NCBI GenBank assembly: GCA_041751935.1
Contig: JBGSIA010000080.1
Location: 169,669-233,668, forward strand
Direction: 5' to 3'
DNA: 64,000 nucleotides
Source of the DNA: JBBSJZ01 sp041751935
GTDB taxonomy: Bacteria > Planctomycetota > Planctomycetia > Pirellulales > Pirellulaceae
The notes below the pieces were generated by a model, which saw only the letters and a list, made by a program, of their open reading frames with translations, had not been told where the DNA came from and did not search any database. Below are positions 20,285 to 29,514 of this stretch, piece by piece. The translations under genes and the position numbers were made by a program. The stretch's first letter is position 1; each line of letters begins with the position of its first letter.

Positions 20285-21574
20285 CTAGCCCACCTTTTGG
20301 TCGGTAACCGAAGCGTGGTGGATGCGTATGGACTCGATCTTGCGGTTACTGGCCTTCAAAATCTCGAACTGCGTTTCGCCGACCGTCAATCGCTGTCCCT
20401 CGTCCGGAATCAATCCGGTGTGATAGAGCACAAAGCCAGCGACCGTTTCATAGTCTTCGCTCTCCGGCAAGTCCCAATCGAGTGTTTCATTCAAATCGTC
20501 AATCATCACTCGACCGTCAACTTCGGCCGTGGACTCATTGATGATCACGATTCCGTACTCTTCGTGCTCGTCCGACTCGTCGACAATCTCCCCAACAATT
20601 TCCTCCAGGGCATCTTCGATGGTCACGACACCGGCCGTCTGCTGGAACTCGTCCAGCACGATTGCCATGTGCGAACGACTGTGCAAGAACTCTCGCAGCA
20701 GCAGTTCGACACTGCGATCTTTCGGGACAAACCATGGACGACGAGCAATCTTGGCTAGCGACTTTTCCGGCTGTTTGTTGGTCATCAAGTAAGGCAGCAA
20801 ATCCTTGACGTATAACACGCCGACAATCTCATCGAGTGTCTTGTCAAATACAGGCAATCGCGTGCGGCCGCACTGGGCAACCAACGCCAAAACTTCATCC
20901 CAAGGCGCTGAAACATCAATCGCCTCGACGTCTCCGCGCGGTGTCATGATATGACCCACGGTGTCCTCATGTAGCGTCATCACGCCCTGGATCATTTCGC
21001 GAACGCCAGGTCCGAAAAATCCTTCGCGTGTTCCTGCAGTGACAATCGTGCGAATCTCGTCTTCGAGTTGCTCTTCGTCTTCATCTGCACTCTCTTCGGT
21101 ACCGGTCAATCGGCGCGTCATGATCTCAACAAGTTCACCGGGAGCCGACAATGGTCGCATGACAATGGACAGACCACGCCAAAAGGGCCAAGAGTGATAC
21201 AGCAGTGGCGTCGATGCAAAACGCGTGACTGCTGACGGCAACCAAACGTGCGTCAACATCAACAATCCGCTGGCGGCGATGGCCCACAAAAAAAGCCGCT
21301 GTAGGGTAATCGGATAAGTACTCGTGAAAATCGCGCCCGTACCGGCGATCAAGAAGACAACCGTGCCGATCATTCGCAGATATTCGCTGCCAGCAATCGC
21401 TGCGTCCTGGTGATCCAGCAGCGCGCCAAAACGGTCACGATTTTTTCTCAGCCGACAAAACGCTTCCAGTGGCCGCCCAGCGAATCGATCGAGTAACTCG
21501 ACTCCCAGTCCTCCAACACTACCGAACAGGAAGCCGATTATTGACACCAACCACCACATTGACGGGTCGTTCAC
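20285..21574 (-). CDS. CBS-pair membrane protein of CorC/HlyC (CNNM) type
   Basis: The 429-residue protein has several N-terminal membrane helices (about 6-25, 65-85, 90-110), a cytoplasmic CBS pair (HIMTPRGDVEAIDV and VGVLYVKDLLPYL motifs, about 205-330) with the typical DEFQQTAGVVTIEDALEEIVGEI segment, and a C-terminal CorC/HlyC domain. Relatives are proposed magnesium/cobalt efflux or ion-homeostasis proteins. The N-terminal DUF21-like part is less typical than the CBS part. The start is GTG immediately after the ybeY stop codon; an ATG five codons later is an alternative. It is the last gene of the phoH-HD-ybeY string, an order known in many bacteria. Confidence 0.85.
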   Translation of the reverse strand: MNDPSMWWLVSIIGFLFGSVGGLGVELLDRFAGRPLEAFCRLRKNRDRFGALLDHQDAAIAGSEYLRMIGTVVFLIAGTGAIFTSTYPITLQRLFLWAIAASGLLMLTHVWLPSAVTRFASTPLLYHSWPFWRGLSIVMRPLSAPGELVEIMTRRLTGTEESADEDEEQLEDEIRTIVTAGTREGFFGPGVREMIQGVMTLHEDTVGHIMTPRGDVEAIDVSAPWDEVLALVAQCGRTRLPVFDKTLDEIVGVLYVKDLLPYLMTNKQPEKSLAKIARRPWFVPKDRSVELLLREFLHSRSHMAIVLDEFQQTAGVVTIEDALEEIVGEIVDESDEHEEYGIVIINESTAEVDGRVMIDDLNETLDWDLPESEDYETVAGFVLYHTGLIPDEGQRLTVGETQFEILKASNRKIESIRIHHASVTDQKVG

Positions 21575-22093
21575 TTACCAAATCTCCGCGCAAGTTTCTA
21601 TGGTGTCCGCTCCGAACCGAACAATGCTGGACACTCCGCAGTCAGTTAGCACTTGTTGTTCGACAACTCGCATTTCGCTACGGCTCGACGGGTCGACATC
21701 GTCCATGCCACACAGATGCAGCACACCGTGGACCACATACAACAAAAGCTCGTTCTCGCTGCTCCAGTCTGACTGGCCAGCAGCAGTCCGCTGTGCCGTC
21801 TCTATGCTGACCACAAGCTCGCCCTCCACTCGGGGTGGGTCGGCAACGTAGCCGAAGCTGATGACATCGGTCGCATAATCGTGTGTCAAGTGCCGTCGAT
21901 TGACTTCGCGAATCGCGTCATCGCTGCAGATACGGATTCCGATCTGGCCAACGGCAAATCCGCGAGCCTGTGCCGCTTGGATTGCTGCGTCGGTCAGTCG
22001 ATGTGAGATATTATCAAGCAGATTCATCGACAATGCCTGTTTTGAGTGCACGTCAAAAAGGATTTCGACACTAATTTCCGAGGAGTGTGTCAT
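21575..22093 (-). CDS. ybeY: Endoribonuclease YbeY, rRNA maturation and ribosome quality control
   Basis: YbeY is a metal-dependent RNase for 16S rRNA 3'-end maturation. The 172-residue product has the ISFGY strand and the zinc motif HGVLHLCGMDD (residues 122-132). The first two ligands are His122 and His126, but the usual third His is Asp132; such changes are seen in some lineages. I chose the ATG at 22091-22093 because it overlaps the stop of the upstream HD gene (ATGA), indicating translational coupling; the longer frame to 22198 would overlap that gene by over 100 bp. The next gene starts immediately after its stop. Confidence 0.92.
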   Translation of the reverse strand: MTHSSEISVEILFDVHSKQALSMNLLDNISHRLTDAAIQAAQARGFAVGQIGIRICSDDAIREVNRRHLTHDYATDVISFGYVADPPRVEGELVVSIETAQRTAAGQSDWSSENELLLYVVHGVLHLCGMDDVDPSSRSEMRVVEQQVLTDCGVSSIVRFGADTIETCAEIW

Positions 22094-24447
22094 GCCGACT
22101 GTTGTCCCGGATATTTCACACGAGCGTGGTAAATCGCGGTGAGCGACTTCACCAGACTCTGCCGGATGCGGTCGAGTTGCTGGAACGTTAAGCCACAATG
22201 GTCGAACTGACCATCCGCCATTTTCTTTTGTGAGATCGCATTTACCAAGCCGTTGATTCTTGCCGGCGTGGGATCGACCAACGTCCGACTGGCGCTCTCC
22301 ACGGTATCCGCCAACATCAATACGGCTGCTTCAAGTGTTTGTGGTTTCGGTCCGGGGTAACGAAAGTCTTTATCGCTGACTGATTCGCCATTCGGGTCCT
22401 CTTCGCTGCGCCGCGCCGCTTCACGATAAAAATACTCGACCAAGGTAGTGCCATGGTGCTGCAGGATAAAATCGATGATCGGCTGCGGCAGATGGTGGCT
22501 ACGTGCCAAGTCGGCACCGTCTTTCACGTGGGCAATGATTACCAGTGTGCTCATTGCTGGTTGCAATGAATCGTGCTGATTGATGCCTTGGCTTTGGTTT
22601 TCGATGAAATACTCCGGCTTGAACATCTTGCCGATGTCATGGAAGTATGCACCAACACGCACAAGCAAACCGTTGGCACCAATCGAATCAGCGGCGGCTT
22701 CGGCAATTGACGCGACGTTGATGGAGTGGTTGTAGGTTCCAGGTGCACGTTGAGCGAGACGTCGAAGCAACGGGTGACTGGCGTCGCCAAGTTCCAACAG
22801 GCTTAAATCCGTTTGTACGCCAAAAGCTTTTTCGACCAGCGGCAACAACCCTGTCATCGCGGTCGCCGAAACCAAAATGCTCGCGCTCGCCCAGGAAGCT
22901 TCGCGGAGCAGACCGCCAACGAATAACTCGAAACCGACGCCGCGAAAACCAGGCTCGAGTTCTTTGCCTAACTCACCGGCCGCCAGCATTTGGCCGGTGA
23001 CGATACCGACCCCAATGACAGTCGCAAAGGTGATTCCTGCAGAAGCAAGACCGACGTAGAACAAATGCGTACGACTGCGTATTCGTCCTAACAACAAAGT
23101 GCAACTGGTACACGCAGCAGCCATCATTACCAGTTCCGCAAGGTCCGCACCTAAAAACAGCGTCACACTTAAGCACGCGGCGGCCATAAACAGCAACGCG
23201 GGCTCGCGGCCATAGACCACGGCGGCAATGATCGAGGCGAAAACCAGCGGGCTAAGCTCGCCACGCCACTGATCTTTCGAAGCAAAGTAACTGAGCACCA
23301 CTGCGGCGGTCATCAGGGTCAACAACTTGGCAAGCTTCCCTCGATGAAGAATCAGCGAGCGATCATCCACAAAGAAAATGTAAGTGCCGCACAAGAGATA
23401 GAAGGCACTGATCATGCCCGCGTAGGCAGCCATCCGTGTCAACGAATCGGACCACCGCATCTTTTTTGTAAGCTCTTCCCACTCCCGCCTTAGCAAACTG
23501 ATTTGCTTAGCACCAACCGGCTTGCCAGCATCAGCCAGTTTCGAGTCGCCGGCATAGAAGGTCGTCAATACGGGCTCTACGCCCGCCGCTGCTTTCTGGC
23601 GATCCGTTTCAGTTAACTCGTCATCGTACGTCAACGTATCAGGTAAACGATTACCAATCCATTCACCAATCATCTTGGCAACCGTTTGCCCTGGGTCACC
23701 GGGAAAATGCAAACGAAATTGTTCGGCGAGACTCTTCTGCAAATCAATCTTGGCTTGGGCTATTCGCACTTTGCTTAGCTCAAAAGGCTCGGCATCACCG
23801 GGTTGGCCCGCCGGGTAAACACGAATGACGCGCTGGTTGCCTTGATCGATGGAGTGCTGCATCGCTGTCAACAACCCGTGTTCGTCGACGGGCCGCAACA
23901 TATTGCGAACGGCATCGTCAACCTTTTGCAACTCGGGGTCGTCCGCCAATACACTCTTAAACAATGCGAATCGATCCGCCGGTGTGTCACCCGCTTCGGC
24001 GGTCTCGTCACCCGCATAGAATTGAGCGAACGCCTTGCGGTCCTCGGCATTCATTTGGTCAAAGGACGCCGCACCAAGAATCAGGAACAATTGGTCCTTG
24101 AGCGCACCGCGTAGTTGGGTGATCGGTTGAGTACGATTACTGTAGAACGCCATGACATCCCGGCGTTTTTGTGATCTCAGCACCTCCGTCGCCGCATCGT
24201 CGGGAACTTGGAACGTAACCCGAGTGATCAGATCGCGCGCTGGTACTGATCCGGTACGGTAGGCAAACGGCGGTCGCCACGTTTGGCAACAGACGAGCAT
24301 GGTCACAGCCGCAACGGCAGCCATCACCACACGCACCGACCAATCGGCTTTGTTGCTACGTTCCCACCATTGCACGAACCGCGGTTTGGGAATCCCCAAC
24401 GACTCGATTCGTTCCTGGCGGCCTCGCTGTTTGCTTGCAGCGCTCAT
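22090..24447 (-). CDS. 7TM receptor-HD family phosphohydrolase (PgpH-like, cyclic-di-AMP phosphodiesterase type)
   Basis: The 785-residue membrane protein has one N-terminal helix (about 38-58), an extracytoplasmic domain of about 270 residues, a bundle of roughly seven helices (about 335-535) and a C-terminal cytoplasmic HD domain. HD motifs are visible: HSINVA, then AYFHDIGKM, IIAHVKDG and LQHHGT. This is the architecture of PgpH, which degrades cyclic-di-AMP in Firmicutes; activity in planctomycetes is inferred. It sits between phoH (31 bp upstream) and ybeY (4-bp overlap), the order found in many phyla. Confidence 0.92.
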   Translation of the reverse strand: MSAASKQRGRQERIESLGIPKPRFVQWWERSNKADWSVRVVMAAVAAVTMLVCCQTWRPPFAYRTGSVPARDLITRVTFQVPDDAATEVLRSQKRRDVMAFYSNRTQPITQLRGALKDQLFLILGAASFDQMNAEDRKAFAQFYAGDETAEAGDTPADRFALFKSVLADDPELQKVDDAVRNMLRPVDEHGLLTAMQHSIDQGNQRVIRVYPAGQPGDAEPFELSKVRIAQAKIDLQKSLAEQFRLHFPGDPGQTVAKMIGEWIGNRLPDTLTYDDELTETDRQKAAAGVEPVLTTFYAGDSKLADAGKPVGAKQISLLRREWEELTKKMRWSDSLTRMAAYAGMISAFYLLCGTYIFFVDDRSLILHRGKLAKLLTLMTAAVVLSYFASKDQWRGELSPLVFASIIAAVVYGREPALLFMAAACLSVTLFLGADLAELVMMAAACTSCTLLLGRIRSRTHLFYVGLASAGITFATVIGVGIVTGQMLAAGELGKELEPGFRGVGFELFVGGLLREASWASASILVSATAMTGLLPLVEKAFGVQTDLSLLELGDASHPLLRRLAQRAPGTYNHSINVASIAEAAADSIGANGLLVRVGAYFHDIGKMFKPEYFIENQSQGINQHDSLQPAMSTLVIIAHVKDGADLARSHHLPQPIIDFILQHHGTTLVEYFYREAARRSEEDPNGESVSDKDFRYPGPKPQTLEAAVLMLADTVESASRTLVDPTPARINGLVNAISQKKMADGQFDHCGLTFQQLDRIRQSLVKSLTAIYHARVKYPGQQSA

Positions 24448-24478
24448 AACAGTGACTCAAAACGACCCGCACAAGCGA

Positions 24479-25462
24479 TCAGTTCGAGCCTTCGGCATCC
24501 TCCGAAGCACCGCGATTGGGTTCGTCTTCATAGGCTTCCACGATTCGCTGAACGAGCCGGTGGCGAACAATGTCGCTGCCGTCCAATCGCACGACGCCAA
24601 TCTCTTTCATTTTGGACAAACGCGACAATGCATCGCGCAACCCGCTGGTCACCCCACGCGGCAAATCCAACTGAGTGGTATCACCGCTGACAACCATCTT
24701 GCTGTGTTCGCCCATTCGGGTGAGAAACATCTTCATTTGTGCGACCGTGGTATTTTGAGCTTCATCCAAAATCACAAAGGCATCATTGAGCGTCCGCCCA
24801 CGCATGTAAGCAAGTGGAATGACCTCAATCACGTCTTGCTCCATCAACGTTCTGGCCTGGTCATAGTCAATCATTTCTTGGAGCGCATCCATCAACGGCC
24901 GCAAGTACGGGTTCAGTTTGGCACGCAGGTCGCCTGGGAGGAAGCCCAGACTTTCGCCCGCTTCGACTGCGGGACGAACCAGGACAATCTTGCGAACTTG
25001 GCGAGCTTTGAGTGCTTCCACCGCCGTTGCCACGGCTAAATATGTCTTGCCACAGCCCGCCGGACCTGTGGCAAACGTCAAGTCGTGATTATGGATCGCG
25101 TCCACATAACGAGCTTGGCCGGGCGTTCGTGGCTTGACCCGGCGGCCCGCATGTTGAATTTGTATCTCGTCGGAAGAAATCGGTATCGGGGTGCCTTCAA
25201 TTACCGCCCCTTCCTCAATTGCCGCCGAATCCACGTCGCTGAGACTGAGTTCGCCCTTGCGCCGAGAAATATGCCGCAATTTTTCCAAAGTTCTTGTAGC
25301 GCGATGGACATCCTCGCCCTCGCCGGATACTCGAATGCGGCCATCTCGATGGGTGATACTGACGTCGAACAATCGTCGTAATTTGCGAAGGTGTTGGTCA
25401 CGCGGGCCAAACAGCACGAGAACCTCGTCTGGATTCGCAATCGACAGTGTCGCTTCAGTCAT
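24479..25462 (-). CDS. phoH: PhoH-like ATPase
   Basis: The 327-residue protein has an N-terminal KH-like region (about 1-75, DVSITHRDGRIRVSG) and a C-terminal P-loop ATPase domain with Walker A FATGPAGCGKT, Walker B FVILDEAQNT and the SGDTTQLDLP motif typical of the PhoH family. PhoH2-type proteins are RNA helicase-like ATPases. Context with ybeY and the HD phosphodiesterase supports a role in RNA metabolism. The start MTEATLSIAN is the first in-frame ATG. cdsA ends about 90 bp upstream on the same strand. Confidence 0.93.
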   Translation of the reverse strand: MTEATLSIANPDEVLVLFGPRDQHLRKLRRLFDVSITHRDGRIRVSGEGEDVHRATRTLEKLRHISRRKGELSLSDVDSAAIEEGAVIEGTPIPISSDEIQIQHAGRRVKPRTPGQARYVDAIHNHDLTFATGPAGCGKTYLAVATAVEALKARQVRKIVLVRPAVEAGESLGFLPGDLRAKLNPYLRPLMDALQEMIDYDQARTLMEQDVIEVIPLAYMRGRTLNDAFVILDEAQNTTVAQMKMFLTRMGEHSKMVVSGDTTQLDLPRGVTSGLRDALSRLSKMKEIGVVRLDGSDIVRHRLVQRIVEAYEDEPNRGASEDAEGSN

Positions 25463-25554
25463 TCAGTGGCCTGTATGGGATTAGTTGTAGCACTGGTGTT
25501 GGATTTTATACGAATGGCTATCGGGCAAGGTCAAAATTCTTGAGATTCTTTTGT

Positions 25555-26484
25555 TCAGTGCCCCGCTAAACCGGCTGCATAACAGAGGAATCCCGGCACC
25601 GCCGCAGCCAACAGCGAATCGGTCACGTCCCAGACGCCGCCCATTCCAGGAAGGAGGTGTCCGCTGTCTTTCGCCCCACATTCTCGTTTAACGAGCGATT
25701 CCGCCAAGTCGCCGCCCATACCCGCTACGGCCAGAACAGGCCCCATTATCAATGGTCCATACCACGGAGGATGCAGCGAGACGTTGGCAATGAGCGGAAA
25801 AAGCCAATGAAGGCAAGCGAACGCACTGATTGTACTGGTTAAAATCCCTCCTACCGCCCCCTCGCGGGTCTTTCCTGGACTCAGTCGGGGAATTAATTTT
25901 TTCGCCCCGAAAACGCGTCCGCCCAGTGCTCGACCGCTGAAATATGCTCCGATATCCGACGATTTGGTGACAACAATTAATGTCAACAGGGCGGCGAGAC
26001 CCCACTTTCCGCTGCCAAGCAATCGAATGGCCGCCAGCAGCGCCATGGGGATTCCAACATACAGTGACACAAAAACGGCTCCAGTGATGCGATCGATTGC
26101 ACCGCATGGCCCTTTTCCGTACTGAATCATTTCAATCGCTAAAATCCCAAAGACGGTTACTGCACTTCCAATAACGATCCAGCCCAGGTTGCCGACCGGA
26201 CAATCGGCTGGGTAACTCGTTCCCAAAACGACCCATAACACCGGAACATAGGCACTGAACATCACCACTAGGGCGCCAAGTAAACTTACCCACCGCGAGA
26301 TCGCTCGACCGCTGTCCCGCAGCAATGTCGCTGCGTCCCAAGCTGTTCCCAGACCAAAAAACAAGAGCAAGGGCAGTAGCGCCAAGGCGCCGTATCGTCC
26401 CTCAGACCATCGAACGTCCAGCAACAAAAGCACGACGATTATCGTGATCAAAACGGCAGAAGTTTGGAGGCGGTCTTTAAGCAT
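25555..26484 (-). CDS. cdsA: Phosphatidate cytidylyltransferase
   Basis: CdsA makes CDP-diacylglycerol from CTP and phosphatidic acid, the branch point of phospholipid synthesis in the inner membrane (EC 2.7.7.41). The product has about 8 hydrophobic segments and the C-terminal family signature: SSDIGAYFSGR followed by PRLSPGKTREGAVGG, then GDLAESLVKRE. The ATG at 26482-26484 (MLKDRLQT) puts the basic residues just before the first helix; an upstream ATG at 26535 would add 17 polar residues. It begins the minus-strand run leading into phoH. Confidence 0.9.
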   Translation of the reverse strand: MLKDRLQTSAVLITIIVVLLLLDVRWSEGRYGALALLPLLLFFGLGTAWDAATLLRDSGRAISRWVSLLGALVVMFSAYVPVLWVVLGTSYPADCPVGNLGWIVIGSAVTVFGILAIEMIQYGKGPCGAIDRITGAVFVSLYVGIPMALLAAIRLLGSGKWGLAALLTLIVVTKSSDIGAYFSGRALGGRVFGAKKLIPRLSPGKTREGAVGGILTSTISAFACLHWLFPLIANVSLHPPWYGPLIMGPVLAVAGMGGDLAESLVKRECGAKDSGHLLPGMGGVWDVTDSLLAAAVPGFLCYAAGLAGH

Positions 26485-26673
26485 CAGGTCCTTTCTGTCG
26501 CCAAGTTTACCAGTAACGGATGGCTGAGTGTTCAAATTGCGTGTTCAATGGGCGGAACGCGTTTTGCGACGATCCGTTTTGGAATTACCTCTCGTCGCTA
26601 TCTCAACGGACTTGGGTTATTTTGAGCTGACTCCATCGAGACTTGAACCAATCGCTTCCGTCGCCGCCACTTC

Positions 26674-27402
26674 ATGCTGATCGCCCACTCGCTGACCAAA
26701 CTCTTTCCGCTCGAGCGAGGTGAAGTCTGCGCGGTGGACAATTTATCGTTTACCATTGTTTCGGGCGAAGTCTACGGTTTGCTGGGACCAAACGGCGCTG
26801 GCAAAACGACAACTTTGCGGATGATTCTTGGATTGGTCGAGCCCGATTCTGGGTACGCCGAAGTCAACGGCGTGCGGACTGCGGATGACCCGATCGAAGT
26901 AAAGTCACGACTCGGTTTCGTCTCCGCCAACGACGGAGTTTATCCCTGGTTGAGTGTTCGCGAAATGCTGCTTTACTTTGCGGACTTGTACGGTGTCGAT
27001 CCGCAGTTGGCAGCCGAGCGGACAGAGTCGCTATCCGAATTGATGCAAATCAAGCCTTTATTGGATCGACGCGCCGGTTCGCTCAGCACCGGCCAGCGGC
27101 AACGTGTGACGCTGGTCCGCGGCCTGATCCACGATCCACCGGTGATGTTGCTCGACGAGCCGACCCGTGGCCTGGATGTCGTTGGCGTGCAAACGATCTT
27201 CCACTACATCGAACACTTGCGAGCGATCGGCAAAGCGGTCGTTGTGTGTACGCATCGACTGGACGAAGCCGAACGCTTGTGCGACCGCTTTGGACTACTT
27301 CACCGTGGTCATTTGCAACACGAAGGGACATTGTCGCAGTTGCAGTTGTCGACTGGCCGCGAGCACCTTGTCGAGATGTTCGTCGATCTGATGAGGAGTT
27401 GA
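26674..27402 (+). CDS. ABC transporter ATP-binding protein (NatA-like)
   Basis: This 242-residue nucleotide-binding subunit has Walker A GPNGAGKTTT (about 38-47), the Q-loop region GFVSANDGVYPWLSV, ABC signature LSTGQRQRV, Walker B VMLLDEPT and a switch His in VVCTHRLDEAE. It pairs with the permease starting 6 bp after its stop. Together they resemble the NatAB sodium-exporter class of ABC-2 exporters, although planctomycete substrates are unknown. It diverges from cdsA across a 190-bp gap. Confidence 0.93.
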   Translation: MLIAHSLTKLFPLERGEVCAVDNLSFTIVSGEVYGLLGPNGAGKTTTLRMILGLVEPDSGYAEVNGVRTADDPIEVKSRLGFVSANDGVYPWLSVREMLLYFADLYGVDPQLAAERTESLSELMQIKPLLDRRAGSLSTGQRQRVTLVRGLIHDPPVMLLDEPTRGLDVVGVQTIFHYIEHLRAIGKAVVVCTHRLDEAERLCDRFGLLHRGHLQHEGTLSQLQLSTGREHLVEMFVDLMRS

Positions 27403-27408
27403 CCGCAG

Positions 27409-29499
27409 ATGCCGAAAGCGAATATGCGTGGCCGGATTCTGCGTCTGTGCCAAAAGGAACTGAAAGAGACACTACGTGATCGCCGAACGATCATGACGCT
27501 TTTGTTAATGCCGCTTCTGGTCTATCCGTTACTAAGCATGGCGCTCAATCGCTTCCTGCTCTCCAGCGGCGCGCCCGCCGAATCAGGCTACACGGTGGGT
27601 GTGGAGAGTGAAGTGGAAGCCAACTTACTCAATGGTTGGCTATCCGATCCACAGAGCCAACCGCCCGACCCAATCGTCAAAGCGAGTGGAAATACCATCG
27701 CGATGTTTCGCGTGATCGGAACCGGTGAGTTGACGCCAGAACAGTCGTTGATGCAAAACGAAATTGATTTGGTCGCCAAGGTTGACCTAAGAGACGTTGT
27801 CCCGGTCGTCACGTTAATATCATTCAAAGGTGATGCCGCGAGCGAGGCAGCGCGACGAATTCTTATCGAGCGACTGCAATGGTTGCGAATGCGGCAAGCC
27901 GAAGCCGCAGCAAATTACCGCGAGCCACTCTCGATTGAGCTGCGCGATATGGGCGATGTCGAACCGACATCCATGCTGGCGACGGTGATACCGCTCGTGC
28001 TGGTATTGATGACCATCACGGGGGCCGTCTATCCAGCGATCGATTTAACCGCGGGCGAGCGGGAGAGGGGCACAATGGAAGCATTGATGGCGTCACCGGT
28101 TCCACGTGGATACGTCCTGTTTGCGAAGTACATTGCCGTCGTGACCGTAGCGCTGTTGACGGCCATTGCCAACTTGATCGCGATGTTCACGACGCTCTAC
28201 TTTGCGAGGTTGCTGCCGATGCTGACCGGGCAGAGCACGTTTCCCTGGTTGACGGCGCTACAGATTTTGGGGCTGTTGATCTTGTTCAGTGCGTTCTTTT
28301 CGGCGCTGCTATTATCACTTACCAGTTTCGCCAAATCGTTCAAAGAAGCGCAAGCTTATTTGATTCCCGTCATGCTGCTGTCGTTGACTCCTGGGATGTT
28401 TTCCTTGATGCCAGGCGTTCGATTGACGGGTCCGCTGGCAATCGCCCCCTTGATCAATATCGTTTTGCTTGCCCGAGATTTAATTGCCGGTACCATCACA
28501 CCGACGGCAACGCTGGCCGCAGTGCTCAGCACATTGGCTTACGCAGCAGCAGCATTGGCGGTGGCGTCGAAGCTGTTCGGATCCGACGCGGTGCTGCGAA
28601 CGAGCGAACAATCGATTGGATCGATCCTGCGGCGTCCAGAACGAGCCAGTGCGGTGCCGAGCCTGTCCGCAGCACTTCTGATGCTCGCTCTGCTGGTACC
28701 AATCTACTTTGTTGTTTCCAACTCATTGATGCAGTGGCTTGAAGCAAACCGTGAATCTCTTACCGTCGCTTCACAGTTGGTGCTCAATGCGTTGGCGCTG
28801 ATTGCCACATTCGGCTTAGTGCCTGCAATCGCCGCCTGGCTAGGGCGAAATCGATTTCGAACAACGTTTCGGCTCAGTCGACCACGGATCTTAACACTTG
28901 TGGGCTGTTTGTTGTTGGGTTTCGGAGCTTGGGCAGTCGCCCATGAGGCCTTCGTTATAGCTGATTCTTTAGGAATTGGTGGACTCAGCGACGAGCGCAT
29001 CGAGCAGACCATGAAAGTACTGGCGGCCTGGAAGCAAGTTTCACCGTGGTTGCTTGTTGCCACTCTGGCATTGACTCCCGCAGTGATCGAGGAGCTGTGT
29101 TTTCGCGGGTTCTTGTTTTCCGCACTCTCGAAATCGCTGTCGCCGACTCGCGTGATCTTGGTCACGGCAATCGTCTTCGGTTTATTCCACGTGTTGACGG
29201 GCAACGTGTTGTTGGTCGAACGATTTGTTCCATCGACGTTGCTTGGATTGATTCTGGGCTGGATCGCCTATCGTTCCGGCAGCGTGATTCCAGGCATGCT
29301 CATGCACTTGATTCACAACGGGCTGTTGGAGTTAGTCGCCCGTTACCACGAAAAGTTCACGTTTCTTGGCAAGTCGCTTGACGACAAGGCTCATTTGCCC
29401 TGGACATGGATCCTTTGCGCAACGGCGATCGCTATCTGCGGCGGATTCATCGTGTGGTTCTCCACACGCGATGAAAAGGCGACGGAGATGACCATCTAA
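27409..29499 (+). CDS. ABC-2 permease (NatB-like) fused to CPBP intramembrane protease domain
   Basis: The 696-residue protein has two parts. Residues 1 to about 400 form an ABC-2 permease: helix at 22-45, an extracytoplasmic domain with the DMGDVEPTSML junction, then about five helices including the RERGTMEALMASPV coupling motif. Residues from about 430 form a CPBP (CAAX protease) bundle with EELCFRGF (Glu-Glu and Arg), FGLFHVLTG and LIHNGLLELV, the family's three motifs. CPBP proteins cleave prenylated proteins or bacteriocin precursors; here the domain may process the exported substrate. The gene starts 6 bp after the ATPase gene. Its 3' end is convergent with the PP2C gene. Confidence 0.88.
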   Translation: MPKANMRGRILRLCQKELKETLRDRRTIMTLLLMPLLVYPLLSMALNRFLLSSGAPAESGYTVGVESEVEANLLNGWLSDPQSQPPDPIVKASGNTIAMFRVIGTGELTPEQSLMQNEIDLVAKVDLRDVVPVVTLISFKGDAASEAARRILIERLQWLRMRQAEAAANYREPLSIELRDMGDVEPTSMLATVIPLVLVLMTITGAVYPAIDLTAGERERGTMEALMASPVPRGYVLFAKYIAVVTVALLTAIANLIAMFTTLYFARLLPMLTGQSTFPWLTALQILGLLILFSAFFSALLLSLTSFAKSFKEAQAYLIPVMLLSLTPGMFSLMPGVRLTGPLAIAPLINIVLLARDLIAGTITPTATLAAVLSTLAYAAAALAVASKLFGSDAVLRTSEQSIGSILRRPERASAVPSLSAALLMLALLVPIYFVVSNSLMQWLEANRESLTVASQLVLNALALIATFGLVPAIAAWLGRNRFRTTFRLSRPRILTLVGCLLLGFGAWAVAHEAFVIADSLGIGGLSDERIEQTMKVLAAWKQVSPWLLVATLALTPAVIEELCFRGFLFSALSKSLSPTRVILVTAIVFGLFHVLTGNVLLVERFVPSTLLGLILGWIAYRSGSVIPGMLMHLIHNGLLELVARYHEKFTFLGKSLDDKAHLPWTWILCATAIAICGGFIVWFSTRDEKATEMTI

Positions 29500-29514
29500 C
29501 GACAAGCCATACTG

